Origin: an uncultured Caproiciproducens sp.
Lineage (GTDB): Bacteria > Bacillota > Clostridia > Oscillospirales > Acutalibacteraceae
Direction: 5' to 3'
NCBI RefSeq assembly: GCF_963664915.1
Contig: NZ_OY761810.1
Span: 1 to 64,000 of the forward strand
Length of the DNA: 64,000 nt
Under the pieces are notes generated by a model. The model had not been told where the DNA came from, made no database searches, and saw only the letters and a list, made by a program, of their open reading frames with translations. Below, one piece after another: positions 8,597-17,553 of this stretch. Every line of letters begins with the position of its first letter. Position 1 is the first letter of the stretch. Both the position numbers and the translations under genes were made by a program.

Positions 8597-8750
8597 CTCC
8601 TGTAATTAAAATTAAAATTTCCAAATAGTCACTTCAACATTGTAACGCAAAAAAACCAGATTTTCAACACAAAAAAGCATAATGCGATGTTGGATTGATG
8701 ATATTCATGTTATAATAAGAGTTAATAAAAAAGGAAAGGTGGCTGTAAAA

Positions 8751-9314
8751 TTGCTGGATAACTGGGAAGAATTGAAATCCGCTTGTATGGAATGCCATAA
8801 ATGTGACCTTTGCACCGGGCGAACCAATGTTGTGTTTGGAGTTGGAAATGAAAAAGCCAGCGTGCTGTTTATTGGGGAGGGTCCCGGCGAAAATGAAGAT
8901 TTACAGGGAGAACCGTTCGTCGGCAGAAGCGGACAGCTGCTTGATAAAATGCTGGCGGCCGTTGACCTTGACCGGCATACCAATATATATATTGCGAATA
9001 TCGTCAAATGCAGACCGCCGCAAAACCGTGATCCGCTGCCCGAAGAACAGGACATGTGCATTGACTGGTTACGCAATCAGGTGGCGCTGATCCATCCGAA
9101 AATCATTGTTTGTCTTGGCCGTATCGCCGCCATGAAAATCATCAAGCCGGATATGAAAATCACAAAGGAGCACGGGATTTTCTTTGAGAGAAGCGGCGTT
9201 CTCATGATGGCTACACTCCACCCCGCCGCGCTTTTGCGCAATCCCAACAACAAGCCTGCCGCATTTGATGATTTCATCAAACTGCGTGACAAAATAGCGG
9301 AACTCGGAATATAA
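8751..9314 (+). CDS. Uracil-DNA glycosylase, family 4 (iron-sulfur)
   Basis: Removes uracil from DNA. The protein has the family 4 motifs GEGPGENEDLQGEPFVGRSG, NIVKCRPPQNRDP and the C-terminal TLHPAALLRNP, with four cysteines for a 4Fe-4S cluster (Cys-x2-Cys at CHKC/CDLC near the N-terminus, Cys in VKCRPP, Cys in IVCLGR). I chose TTG 8751 because AAAGGTGG lies 8 bases upstream and this gives the usual N-terminus; the open frame extends 23 codons further. It stands alone between divergent pduL and the convergent glycan operon. Confidence 0.92.
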   Translation: MLDNWEELKSACMECHKCDLCTGRTNVVFGVGNEKASVLFIGEGPGENEDLQGEPFVGRSGQLLDKMLAAVDLDRHTNIYIANIVKCRPPQNRDPLPEEQDMCIDWLRNQVALIHPKIIVCLGRIAAMKIIKPDMKITKEHGIFFERSGVLMMATLHPAALLRNPNNKPAAFDDFIKLRDKIAELGI

Positions 9315-9343
9315 GAGAGGGCAGCCGACTGGCTGCCCTCTCT
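9314..9343 (+). terminator. Intrinsic terminator between convergent genes
   Basis: AGAGAGGGCAGCC-4-GGCTGCCCTCTCT followed by TTTAC. The 13-base stem is perfect and starts within the glycosylase stop codon. It lies between convergent genes and probably works in both directions. Confidence 0.85.
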
Positions 9344-9370
9344 TTACATACCTTTGCATTTACATTTTGT

Positions 9371-10609
9371 TTAATGTGGCATAGAAAATACATCAAGGAA
9401 TTTTTTGGAAAGTACGTCGTACTCATTATTTTGCAGGATGTATTCCTTGCCGCGCCTGCCCATAGCGGCCAGTTCCTCTTTGGGAAGGGAGGCAAGCTTT
9501 TGGGCAGCCTCGGCAATCGCCGTACTGTCCTCCGGTGGAATGGAAATTCCGCAGTTCGCGTCCTTTACCATGTCATTTCCCGCTTCAATGGCAAAAATAA
9601 CCGGTTTCGCGGCCATCATATAATCCATCAGCTTGTTCGGGCTCACGCCGAAACGGAACAGCGGCTGCCGCTGGAGTCCGACATAAAGGGCATCCATCTG
9701 GCTTAGCAGTTCCGGCATCTGATCGCGTGTGACCGGCTCCAGCATTTCTACCGTGCCGCGCAGATTCATATCGATTACTTTTTGCGCAAGGCGCTCGCGT
9801 TCCGGCCCCGGGCCGACCATAATCAATTTAATTTTCTTCTCACGGAGTTTCTCCCCCGCTTCGACAAAGCTGTCCAGCGCATTGGCAATTCCGTGCGCTC
9901 CGGTATACCCGATCAGAAAATATCCTTCGTCGTGAAACTGCTGCAATAATCCATAATAGACCGGCGGATTCGCCATGGGCTTTTCCCAGTCTGTCTTAAC
10001 AATCCCGTTCGGAACACAGATATATTTCTCGGGTTTCAAACCGTGTTCAACCATATGCTCCTTCGCATTCGGCAAAAGCGAAACAACATAATCACTGTTT
10101 TCGTAACAATAATTTTCCGCTGCCTGCATCATCATGATATAAGGATGGTGCGGACTCATGCCGCCGAGTTCAATCGGGCTGAGCGGCCAAAGGTCGTGTA
10201 CCTCGTAAATCAGCATGGCTCCGCACTTTTTGGCAAGATGGTGCGCAGGATAAATATCCAGCGGATAGGTGGAAGAAGCAATCACTACATCGGGTTTTCC
10301 CTGCGCGGCGATTACCTCGCCATATTGATAAAGTCCTTTCAGAAAGGACAGCATATTCATAATTCTTCCCATACCGTTCCCGTCGTACCTGGGACCGTCA
10401 ATCCACAGATAGCGCACGCCGTCGAGCATCTGCTCCATGGTTTTTTTGCCCTGCATATCCGGGTTGATAGTACGAAGATGGGAGTAGGAACTGGCGGCAA
10501 TGGTCACATTATTCCCCGCCTCTGCCCAGCGCTTCGCCATAAAATACGGTCTGAACTCCATGCCGTGCCGGTCGGAACCGGCGTAATGATTGATATAGAT
10601 GATATTCAT
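9371..10609 (-). CDS. Glycosyltransferase family 4 (GT-B fold), WbuB-like
   Basis: Retaining GT4-type enzyme of 412 residues that transfers a sugar from a nucleotide donor during surface polysaccharide assembly. It has the N-terminal acceptor domain with YEVHDLWPLSPIELGG, the hinge at GYTGAHG, and the donor-site motif KLMDYMMAAKPVIFA with the nearby DANCGISIPPEDS, all as in WbuB/WbpH relatives. It is the last gene of the minus-strand operon that makes the di-N-acetyl mannuronate precursor, so that sugar is the likely donor substrate (inference). Confidence 0.85.
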   Translation of the reverse strand: MNIIYINHYAGSDRHGMEFRPYFMAKRWAEAGNNVTIAASSYSHLRTINPDMQGKKTMEQMLDGVRYLWIDGPRYDGNGMGRIMNMLSFLKGLYQYGEVIAAQGKPDVVIASSTYPLDIYPAHHLAKKCGAMLIYEVHDLWPLSPIELGGMSPHHPYIMMMQAAENYCYENSDYVVSLLPNAKEHMVEHGLKPEKYICVPNGIVKTDWEKPMANPPVYYGLLQQFHDEGYFLIGYTGAHGIANALDSFVEAGEKLREKKIKLIMVGPGPERERLAQKVIDMNLRGTVEMLEPVTRDQMPELLSQMDALYVGLQRQPLFRFGVSPNKLMDYMMAAKPVIFAIEAGNDMVKDANCGISIPPEDSTAIAEAAQKLASLPKEELAAMGRRGKEYILQNNEYDVLSKKFLDVFSMPH

Positions 10610-10646
10610 AAATTACCCCTTACATTTTACAGGAAATGCATGCGGT

Positions 10647-11741
10647 TTATGGCCGTTTCATGCCCATTTCCTGTGACAAGACGGCGGCGATTTTCTGTGA
10701 AGCGTTTCCGTCGCCGAAAGGCATCTGCTCATGTGCGGCGGCATCCACGACTGTGTGCATCGCTTTTTCGAAAATATCTTCCGTAGTGAGCGAAGACAGC
10801 ACATTCCAGTTTCCTTTGAGTGTTTCCACCCACTCGGTTTCTCCGCGCAGTGTAATGCACGGCACCTTCATAAACCACGCCTCTTTCTGCAGTCCGCCCG
10901 AGTCTGTCATTACCTGACAGGCATTGGAGGTCAGAAGCAGCATTTCAAGATAACCGACCGGATCAATCAATTTGATATTCCGGAAGCCGCATTTCGATAT
11001 TGCTTCTTCCGCAAGCGGCCTTGTCCGCGGATGAATCGGCAGTACGACAAGCTGCGGAAGCTGTTCGAAAGCTTTAAAGATGGCGATTATGGCATCCAGT
11101 CCGCCGTCGGTCGTTTCGGCACGGTGAAGGGTGGCAAGCCGATAGTTCTTCGGCTTGATTCCAAGCTGGTCAAAAACAGCGGTTTTTGAAGGATTATTCT
11201 GAGCAAGACGAAGAAAATGCATCACTGAATCAAGCATAACATCTCCGCAGACGCTGACACCCGCTGTGACTCCCTCTTTTTTCAGGTTGTCCTCCGCAGT
11301 CTGCGTCGGACAGAAAAGCCACTTGGAAATATGGTCGGTCAAAACGCGGTTTTGCTCCTCCGGCATGCGCATATTGTAGGAACGCAGTCCGGCTTCGACA
11401 TGGGCAACCGGTATGTGCAGCTTGGATGCAGCCAAAGCGCCCGCAAGTGTAGAATTGGTATCGCCGTAAACGAGCATGATGTCCGGCTTTTCCGCAAGGA
11501 CAACATCTTCGATTTTCATCAGCATCTCACCGGTTTGGTGAGCGTGGGAACCGGAGCCGACACCCAGATTATAGGCCGGCTTCGGAATGGAAAGCTCCTC
11601 AAAAAACACATCGGACATGTTGCGGTCATAGTGCTGGCCTGTGTGGACAAGCACTTCGACGCAGACCGGCTTTAACGCCGCCGATACAACCGACGCCTTA
11701 ACGAACTGCGGCCTTGCGCCGACTACGGTAACAATTTTCAT
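10647..11741 (-). CDS. UDP-N-acetylglucosamine 2-epimerase family, WbpI-type
   Basis: Epimerase of the WecB/WbpI family, 364 residues, inverting C2 of a UDP-amino sugar. Motifs: MKIVTVVGARPQFVKAS at the start, HTGQHYD, HVEAGLRS and the C-terminal DSGG...LRGETEW block. ATG 11741 is preferred over an upstream frame because GGGGGA lies 8 bases before it. WecB and WbpI cannot be told apart by eye. Placed downstream of WbpA/B/E/D homologues it most likely converts UDP-diacetamido-glucuronate to the manno form. Confidence 0.88.
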   Translation of the reverse strand: MKIVTVVGARPQFVKASVVSAALKPVCVEVLVHTGQHYDRNMSDVFFEELSIPKPAYNLGVGSGSHAHQTGEMLMKIEDVVLAEKPDIMLVYGDTNSTLAGALAASKLHIPVAHVEAGLRSYNMRMPEEQNRVLTDHISKWLFCPTQTAEDNLKKEGVTAGVSVCGDVMLDSVMHFLRLAQNNPSKTAVFDQLGIKPKNYRLATLHRAETTDGGLDAIIAIFKAFEQLPQLVVLPIHPRTRPLAEEAISKCGFRNIKLIDPVGYLEMLLLTSNACQVMTDSGGLQKEAWFMKVPCITLRGETEWVETLKGNWNVLSSLTTEDIFEKAMHTVVDAAAHEQMPFGDGNASQKIAAVLSQEMGMKRP

Positions 11742-11757
11742 ATTCTGTTCCCCCGGA

Positions 11758-12858
11758 TCAATGGAAACGAACGTCGGAATCGTCCATGTCGAGCGTGGAG
11801 AAGCTGAGACCGTCAAACGGAACCGCCTTGCCCGTCTTCTGGGACTTGTAGGCCGCCAGAATAATTTTCATGGCTTTAACCGCCTCTTCTCCGCTCACAA
11901 GCGGATCGGTGTGCGTGTTGATCGCATGAATATAATCGGCGTAAAGCAGATTATGGCCGCTGCCGTAAACATCCTTCGGATCCGTGCCGGCAAGGGCCGC
12001 AATACGGGAATCCTGTTCCGCAGGGGCTGCAAAGTTCCAGGCCTCTACACGGTTGACGGCAATGCCGCCGATGACTGCCGTGCCGGTTCCGCCCAGAATG
12101 GTAAGCGTCTCCTCCAGATTTTTGGGGTACACGCATGTGGTGCCTTCCACAATGCCGATGGCACCGTTCTTAAAGCGGATTAAAATCGCGCCGAAATCCT
12201 CGGCATGAATATCACGCAGATAATTTCCTGTCATCGCCATAACGGTCTCCGGCTCACCGCCCAGATTCCACTGGAGAAGGTCAATATCGTGGATGCACTG
12301 GTTCATCAGCGTGCCGCCGTCCTGTTCCCATGTCCCGCGCCAGGGGGCCTGCTCGTAATACGGCATGGTACGGTTCCAGAAGACGCACGCGGTTCCGCTG
12401 ACCAGTTTGCCGAAACGACCATCCGCCACAGCCTTGTGGAGCTCCTGAACGGGAGCGTTAAACCGGTTCTGGTGGCAGACACCCAAAGTGACACCTTGTT
12501 TCTTTGCTTCATTAATCATTTGCTCCGCGTCGTCAGTGCTCAGAGCCATTGGCTTTTCGATCAGCACATTTTTTCCGCGGCGAATGCAGTAAAGGGCGAT
12601 TTCCGCATGATAGCCACTCTCCGTCGCAATGGCACAGCAGTCGATTTCCTGCTCTTCAAGCGCTTTTTTATAATCGGCATAGACAGCCGGTTTGATACCG
12701 GTCGCTTCAAAATAATCATTCGCCTTTTTTTCGGCATTTTCCAACACCGGGTCGCAGACAACGGCCAAATCCATGATTTCAGGATTTGCAGCAGCGGCGG
12801 CAATATGATTTTTTGAGATTCGGCCGCAGCCGATCAGCGCAAAATGAAGTTTTTTCAT
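11758..12858 (-). CDS. Gfo/Idh/MocA oxidoreductase, WbpB-type
   Basis: NAD-dependent oxidoreductase of 366 residues with a Rossmann start (ALIGCGRISKNH), the EKPMA motif near residue 100 and a substrate-domain segment WRGTWEQDGGTLMNQCIHDIDLL. In the Pseudomonas Wbp pathway WbpB oxidises C3 of UDP-GlcNAc-uronate for the following transamination. Its position between the 6-dehydrogenase and the 2-epimerase supports that role here. The 118-base gap upstream contains two hairpins, so expression may be tuned separately from the preceding gene. Confidence 0.88.
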   Translation of the reverse strand: MKKLHFALIGCGRISKNHIAAAAANPEIMDLAVVCDPVLENAEKKANDYFEATGIKPAVYADYKKALEEQEIDCCAIATESGYHAEIALYCIRRGKNVLIEKPMALSTDDAEQMINEAKKQGVTLGVCHQNRFNAPVQELHKAVADGRFGKLVSGTACVFWNRTMPYYEQAPWRGTWEQDGGTLMNQCIHDIDLLQWNLGGEPETVMAMTGNYLRDIHAEDFGAILIRFKNGAIGIVEGTTCVYPKNLEETLTILGGTGTAVIGGIAVNRVEAWNFAAPAEQDSRIAALAGTDPKDVYGSGHNLLYADYIHAINTHTDPLVSGEEAVKAMKIILAAYKSQKTGKAVPFDGLSFSTLDMDDSDVRFH

Positions 12859-12908
12859 GATCAGTCTCCTTTTATTAAGTGTTTTTCCCTAACATTCTCT
12901 TTCTATAT

Positions 12909-12972
12909 GTACGGCAAACAATTTACCGTACAGCCTACGCAAAATTCCCCCGTCACTTTCAGAAACGGGGGA
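12909..12972 (-). terminator. Pair of hairpins inside the glycan operon
   Basis: Two adjacent inverted repeats: TACGG..CCGTA (12909-12929) and TTCCCCCGT/ACGGGGGAA (12945-12972). On the minus strand the second is followed only by TTTTG, so it looks like a leaky terminator or processing/stabilising element between the 6-dehydrogenase and the WbpB-type gene. Confidence 0.45.
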
Positions 12973-12976
12973 AACA

Positions 12977-14296
12977 TTATAGAAGTTCAATATTGGAACG
13001 GTCACTGATGCCTTTCATGGCATTTCTGGTATCAAAAACTTCTTTGGAAAGCTTTTGGATTCTGTCATAATCAAAACAGGCGTGCGCCGTGCAGATAATA
13101 GCGATATCGGCATTTTTCAGCAGCTCGTCCGACAGTTCCTTTGCGCCGGTATGCGTAACGCCCTTATGTTTGTACTCCGGAATATACGGATCAAAATAGG
13201 TCGTATCAGCGCCTTCTTTGATTAAATGTTCAATGACATTCAATGCCGGGCTCTCGCGGTAATCATCGATATCCGCTTTGTACGCGACGCCGAGAACAAG
13301 CACTTTCGCACCGTTCATGGCAGTTTTGTTGCGGTTGAGAACCTTCATGGCGCGTTCGATCACATATTCAGGCATAGCGGTATTGATCTCGCCGGAAGTC
13401 TCGATTAAGCGGGTATGATAATCAAACTCGCGCGCTTTCCATGCAAGATAAAACGGGTCGAGCGGAATACAGTGACCGCCGAGACCCGGTCCCGGATAAA
13501 ACGCTTGGAAACCGTACGGCTTTGTTTTTGCCGCGTCGATGACATCCCAGACATTGATGCCCATGCGGTTGCAAATGATTGCCATTTCATTGGCTAAGCC
13601 GATGTTGATATTGCGGTAGGTGTTTTCTAGCAGTTTTTCCATTTCGGCAACAGCAGGCGACGAAACCTCATACACACCGCCCTCAAGCACATTGCGGTAC
13701 AGTGCGGCGGCAACCTGCGTGCCGTCTTTGCCGATTCCGCCGACAACCTTCGGCGTGTTTTTGGTTTTGTATTCCTTGTTGCCCGGGTCCACACGCTCAG
13801 GCGAAAACGCAAGGTAAAAATCTTCACCGCACTTCAGCCCGCCCGCCTCAAGAATCGGCTTTAAAAGTTCTTCGGTCGTTCCCGGATAGGTTGTGGATTC
13901 AAGGATAATCACCATGCCGCCGTGCATGTATTTCGCAACGGATTCCGTGGAACCTTTTACATAGCTGATATCCGGCTGCTGGTATTTGTCCAGTGGCGTG
14001 GGAACGGCAATCGCAACCGCGTCAACACCTTTGATAAAGGAAAAGTCGCTGGTGGCGGAAAGAGTTCCGCTTTCGACTACCTTTTTCAGCGTATCGCCCA
14101 CAATATCACCGATATAATTTTGACCCGCATTGACGGAATCAACCTTTTGTGACTGAACGTCAAAACCGATTGTCCGGTAACCTGCTTTTGCAAATTCAAC
14201 GGCAAGAGGAAGTCCGACATACCCAAGGCCGACAATGCCGACAACAGCGGATTTGTCCTGAATTTTATTTAATAACTCAGTTTTCACATTTGACAT
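12977..14296 (-). CDS. UDP-N-acetyl-glucosamine 6-dehydrogenase, WbpA-type
   Basis: Nucleotide-sugar dehydrogenase of 439 residues oxidising C6 of UDP-GlcNAc to the uronate. It has the N-terminal NAD-binding motif VGLGYVGLPLAVEFAKAGY, the ESTTYPGTTEE segment and the catalytic-cysteine motif GPGLGGHCIPLDPFYLAWKA. The second Rossmann domain begins at VLVLGVAYKADIDDYRESPA. This is the first chemical step of the UDP-diacetamido-mannuronate pathway. It is 17 bases downstream of the aminotransferase gene, in the same transcript. Confidence 0.92.
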   Translation of the reverse strand: MSNVKTELLNKIQDKSAVVGIVGLGYVGLPLAVEFAKAGYRTIGFDVQSQKVDSVNAGQNYIGDIVGDTLKKVVESGTLSATSDFSFIKGVDAVAIAVPTPLDKYQQPDISYVKGSTESVAKYMHGGMVIILESTTYPGTTEELLKPILEAGGLKCGEDFYLAFSPERVDPGNKEYKTKNTPKVVGGIGKDGTQVAAALYRNVLEGGVYEVSSPAVAEMEKLLENTYRNINIGLANEMAIICNRMGINVWDVIDAAKTKPYGFQAFYPGPGLGGHCIPLDPFYLAWKAREFDYHTRLIETSGEINTAMPEYVIERAMKVLNRNKTAMNGAKVLVLGVAYKADIDDYRESPALNVIEHLIKEGADTTYFDPYIPEYKHKGVTHTGAKELSDELLKNADIAIICTAHACFDYDRIQKLSKEVFDTRNAMKGISDRSNIELL

Positions 14297-14313
14297 TTAA
14301 ATTCTCCTCATAA

Positions 14314-15441
14314 TCATATATTTTGCATCGTCGTGCAAATATAATTGATAACATCTTCTGTGATATAGCCATGCATCGGCAGGCTGAAAACAGTTTTGCT
14401 GAGCTTTTCACTCACCGGCAAATCGCCCTCCCGGTAACCGAGCGGCTGATAAACCTTCTGCAGATGCAGAGGCACGGGATAATAAATCATGGTCGGAACG
14501 CCCGCCGCCTTTAATACATCCATGATTTTCGTGCGCTGCTCTTCGCTCTCCGCTTTCAGTGTAAAATATCCATAGCTGGAGAAAAATCCATTTTTCAAGG
14601 CCGGCATCTGAAATTCACCCTTCAAAAGCGCGGCATAACGTGCTGCCGCCCAGTTGCGGTGTTCCGTCTCCTTGTCGAACTCATGAAGCTTTGGCAGCAA
14701 AATAGCCGCCTGCAATGTATCGAGCCTTGCGTTTAGCCCGATGCGGACATTCTCATATTTAAAAGACCCTTTCCCATGCACACGAATGGAAACAAGCAGT
14801 TTATACAGTTCCTCGTCATCCGTAAAGACCGCGCCGCCGTCGCCGTAGCAGCCAAGAGCCTTTGCCGGGAAAAAGCTGGTTGCGGAAACATCACCGAAGC
14901 TGCACGCCTTTTTGTCGTTGATCCGGCCGCCGAATCCCTGCGCCGCATCTTCCATTAAAAAGAGGCCGTACTTTTTACAAATCGGTTCAATCTCCGTAAA
15001 ATCAGCCGGCTGACCGAACAAATCAACCGCGATGACCGCCTTTGGCTTTAGTTTACCCTCGTGAATGACTTTTTCAATCTGCTTTGCAAGAGATTTTGGA
15101 TCCATATTAAAAGTAACTTCTTCAACATCACAGAAAACGGGGGTCGCGCCTAAAAAGCTTGCTATCTCCGCTGTGGCGAAGAAGGTAAACGCAGGCACAA
15201 ACACGGCGTCACCTTCACCGATTCCTTTTGCCATCAGGGGCATTAACAGCGCGTCGGTGCCGTTGCTGGTGCTGACGCAGTATTTGCGCCCTGTGTAGCT
15301 GCAAAGCTCTTTTTCAAGCTCTTCTGTCTGTGGGCCGGAAATAAAATGGCAGTCGCTGATTACATCGGCAATGCCTTTGTCAATCTCGTCCTTTAAATGG
15401 CGGTATTGCGCGCCAAGGTCATTAAAAGCAATCTTTTCCAT
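14314..15441 (-). CDS. PLP-dependent sugar aminotransferase, WbpE-type (DegT/DnrJ/EryC1/StrS)
   Basis: Aminotransferase of 375 residues placing an amino group on C3 of the oxidised UDP-sugar. Motifs: NGTDALLMPLMA (substrate/phosphate loop), DAAQGFGG with the PLP-binding aspartate, and SFFPAKALGCYGDGG with the Schiff-base lysine. In the Wbp pathway WbpE acts after WbpB and recycles with its NADH chemistry. It abuts the acetyltransferase gene upstream (no gap), supporting tight coupling. Confidence 0.9.
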   Translation of the reverse strand: MEKIAFNDLGAQYRHLKDEIDKGIADVISDCHFISGPQTEELEKELCSYTGRKYCVSTSNGTDALLMPLMAKGIGEGDAVFVPAFTFFATAEIASFLGATPVFCDVEEVTFNMDPKSLAKQIEKVIHEGKLKPKAVIAVDLFGQPADFTEIEPICKKYGLFLMEDAAQGFGGRINDKKACSFGDVSATSFFPAKALGCYGDGGAVFTDDEELYKLLVSIRVHGKGSFKYENVRIGLNARLDTLQAAILLPKLHEFDKETEHRNWAAARYAALLKGEFQMPALKNGFFSSYGYFTLKAESEEQRTKIMDVLKAAGVPTMIYYPVPLHLQKVYQPLGYREGDLPVSEKLSKTVFSLPMHGYITEDVINYICTTMQNI

Positions 15442-16053
15442 TTATTTTGTTTCCTCCTGAAGGCCGTTTTCGGCTTGCATATATGTTTTCCCACATTTTG
15501 GGCAGACTAAATTTTCAGCCAGCTTTTCTCCGCATTCACACGCCCAGCCGTGCTGACGCGCGGGATTTCCCATCATCACAGCATGATCCGGAACATCCTT
15601 TGTAACGACGCTGCCGGCCGCAATAAATGCGTTCTTACCGATTCGGTGACCGCAGACAATGGTGGCGTTCGCACCAATGCTCGCCCCCTCCCCAATGGGC
15701 GTATGGGCATAAAAAGCCGCGCCGCGCTGGGGATATTTGCACCGCGGACGCTGCACATTGGTAAACACCATGGAGGGCCCGCAAAAAACATAATCGCTCA
15801 GTTCCACACCCTCATAGATGGATACGTTATTTTGAATTTTACAAAAGCTGCCGATTTTTACCCCCGGAGCAACAAACACATTTTGCCCGATAGAACAATT
15901 CTCACCTATTTTGGTGCCGCTCCCGATGTGGCAGAAATGCCATACTTTCGTACCGTTGCCAATTTCTGCGCCATCATCCACGCACGCGCTCGGATGCACA
16001 AAAAAATCTTCCGTGTTGTTCACATTAACACCATTCTTTACCATATTAATCAA
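15442..16053 (-). CDS. Hexapeptide-repeat N-acetyltransferase, WbpD-type, with C-terminal zinc-ribbon tail
   Basis: Left-handed beta-helix acetyltransferase of about 203 residues with many hexapeptide repeats (IGENCSIGQNVFVAPGVKIG) and the conserved His-bearing insertion. WbpD-type enzymes acetylate the 3-amino group of the UDP-sugar. The last 35 residues carry CECGEKLAENLVCPKCGK, a four-cysteine ribbon that appears to be an extra compared with minimal WbpD. Start TTG 16053 is supported by AGGAT at about 7 bases; ATG three codons in is the alternative. First gene of the operon. Confidence 0.87.
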   Translation of the reverse strand: MINMVKNGVNVNNTEDFFVHPSACVDDGAEIGNGTKVWHFCHIGSGTKIGENCSIGQNVFVAPGVKIGSFCKIQNNVSIYEGVELSDYVFCGPSMVFTNVQRPRCKYPQRGAAFYAHTPIGEGASIGANATIVCGHRIGKNAFIAAGSVVTKDVPDHAVMMGNPARQHGWACECGEKLAENLVCPKCGKTYMQAENGLQEETK

Positions 16054-16128
16054 AAATATTATCCTGCTATAACTTGTACATTATATATCCAATGCGGCTT
16101 TTAGTCAATATTTTGCAAAGTAATATAG

Positions 16129-16157
16129 TTGACAATAGATATCAATCGTATTATCAT
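16129..16157 (+). promoter_or_regulatory. Promoter of the second DegT-type aminotransferase
   Basis: TTGACA (16129-16134), 17-base spacer, TATCAT (16152-16157). The leader to the start codon is about 120 bases, T-rich and then contains a compact hairpin (CCCGCC-GAA-GGTGGG, about 16231-16250) just before the ribosome binding site. Function of the leader is unknown. Confidence 0.5.
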
Positions 16158-16283
16158 TTACTTTGATTTATTGTTTAAACTGATACTGCAATATTTCCCG
16201 TTAAGTTGTAGAATTGAGTTTGTGTTTCTTCCCCCGCCGAAGGTGGGAAAGGGAAAATCAGCTGAAAAAAGAGGATGAAAATC

Positions 16284-17462
16284 ATGAGTCAATTCGTGAA
16301 AAGAGAAAAATTCATTCCATACAATCTGCCCAATATAACCGACCTTGAGATCAACGAGGTTGTCGATACGCTGAAATCCGGCTGGGTTGCCAAAGGGCCG
16401 CGCACAAATGAATTTGAAAAAGAATTTGCCGAATACCTTGGCGCAAAACATGCGATTGCCATGAATTCCTGCACGGCCGCACTTCATGTTGCATTGCTTA
16501 CAAAGGGGATCGGCCCGGGCGACGAGGTAATTACTACCCCGATGACATTCGCCTCCACCGCGAGCACCATTATCCACACGGGGGCCACCCCCGTCTTTGC
16601 AGATGTGGATTTCAATACCGCCTGCATTGACCCGGACGAAATCGAGAAGAAGATTACGCCGAAAACAAAAGCCATTGTTCCTGTTCATTACAGCGGTCAG
16701 GTTTGCGATCTTGACAGGATTTATGATATCGCCGACAAACACGGCCTGTTTGTATCAGAAGACGCGGCACACGCCCTTTGGAGCCGCTATAAGGGAAGGC
16801 TGATCGGAAACAAGCTTCCGGGTACGGCATCCTACAGTTTTTATGCCACAAAAAATCTGTGTACGGGCGACGGCGGTATGCTGGTCACCGACGACGATGA
16901 AATCGATAAGAAAGCAAGAATCTTTGCAGGCCAGGGTATGAGCAAAAATGCTTGGAACCGCTACGCAAAGGGCGGCACGTGGAAGTACGACATCTGCGAA
17001 CCCGGCTTCAAATACAACATGTTCGACATTCAGGCGGCTCTCGGCTTAAAACAGCTGGCACGTTTGGAGGAAATGCAGACGGCACGTCTGAAAATCGCTG
17101 CGAAATATCAGGAGGAGTTCGGCAAAATCGACGCGATGGACCCGCCGTTTGTCCCCGATTATACAACACACTGCTGGCATCTTTATGTTGTGCGCATCAT
17201 TCCGGAGCTGCTGACCATTGACCGCGACCAATTTATTGTGGAGCTGAACGAACGCAATGTCGGCACAAGCGTACACTTCATCCCTGTGACCTACATGAGT
17301 GCTTACATGGACCGCTACGGTTTTAAAGAGGGTGACTTTCCTAACGCTGAAAAGCATTTTGAGCGCCTGATCTCCCTGCCGCTCTACCCCACCATGGCGA
17401 ATGAGGAAGTTCAGTATGTGATCGATGCCGTTAAGGATATTGTTGAGAAATATCACAAATAG
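16284..17462 (+). CDS. DegT/DnrJ/EryC1/StrS aminotransferase (ArnB/PseC-like)
   Basis: PLP-dependent sugar aminotransferase of 392 residues. It has MNSCTAALHVAL, EDAAHALWSRYKG with the PLP aspartate, and SFYATKNLCTGDGG with the Schiff-base lysine. The TPMTFASTASTI segment resembles ArnB/PseC and QdtB-like members that aminate 4-keto or 3-keto nucleotide sugars. ATG 16284 has AGAGG at better spacing than the ATG at 16275. It is a single gene divergent from the Wbp-type operon and has no neighbouring dehydratase, so its substrate is not determined. Confidence 0.85.
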   Translation: MSQFVKREKFIPYNLPNITDLEINEVVDTLKSGWVAKGPRTNEFEKEFAEYLGAKHAIAMNSCTAALHVALLTKGIGPGDEVITTPMTFASTASTIIHTGATPVFADVDFNTACIDPDEIEKKITPKTKAIVPVHYSGQVCDLDRIYDIADKHGLFVSEDAAHALWSRYKGRLIGNKLPGTASYSFYATKNLCTGDGGMLVTDDDEIDKKARIFAGQGMSKNAWNRYAKGGTWKYDICEPGFKYNMFDIQAALGLKQLARLEEMQTARLKIAAKYQEEFGKIDAMDPPFVPDYTTHCWHLYVVRIIPELLTIDRDQFIVELNERNVGTSVHFIPVTYMSAYMDRYGFKEGDFPNAEKHFERLISLPLYPTMANEEVQYVIDAVKDIVEKYHK

Positions 17463-17511
17463 TTCATCCGGCATTTTCTGACACAATGAAATAGTCTGAT
17501 AAAGGAAATTG

Positions 17512-17545
17512 AAGCCGCGTGAAATGAAAATCACGCGGCTTTTTG
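17512..17545 (+). terminator. Intrinsic terminator after the aminotransferase
   Basis: AAGCCGCGTGA-8-TCACGCGGCTT followed by TTTTG. An 11-base perfect stem between convergent genes, so it may serve coaX on the other strand too. Confidence 0.9.
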
Positions 17546-17553
17546 TATCATCC

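Noticed and set aside
10043-10786. 247-codon plus-strand frame opposite the glycosyltransferase and epimerase
   Set aside because: It spans two real minus-strand genes and their junction; composition is that of antisense sequence, with no family resemblance.
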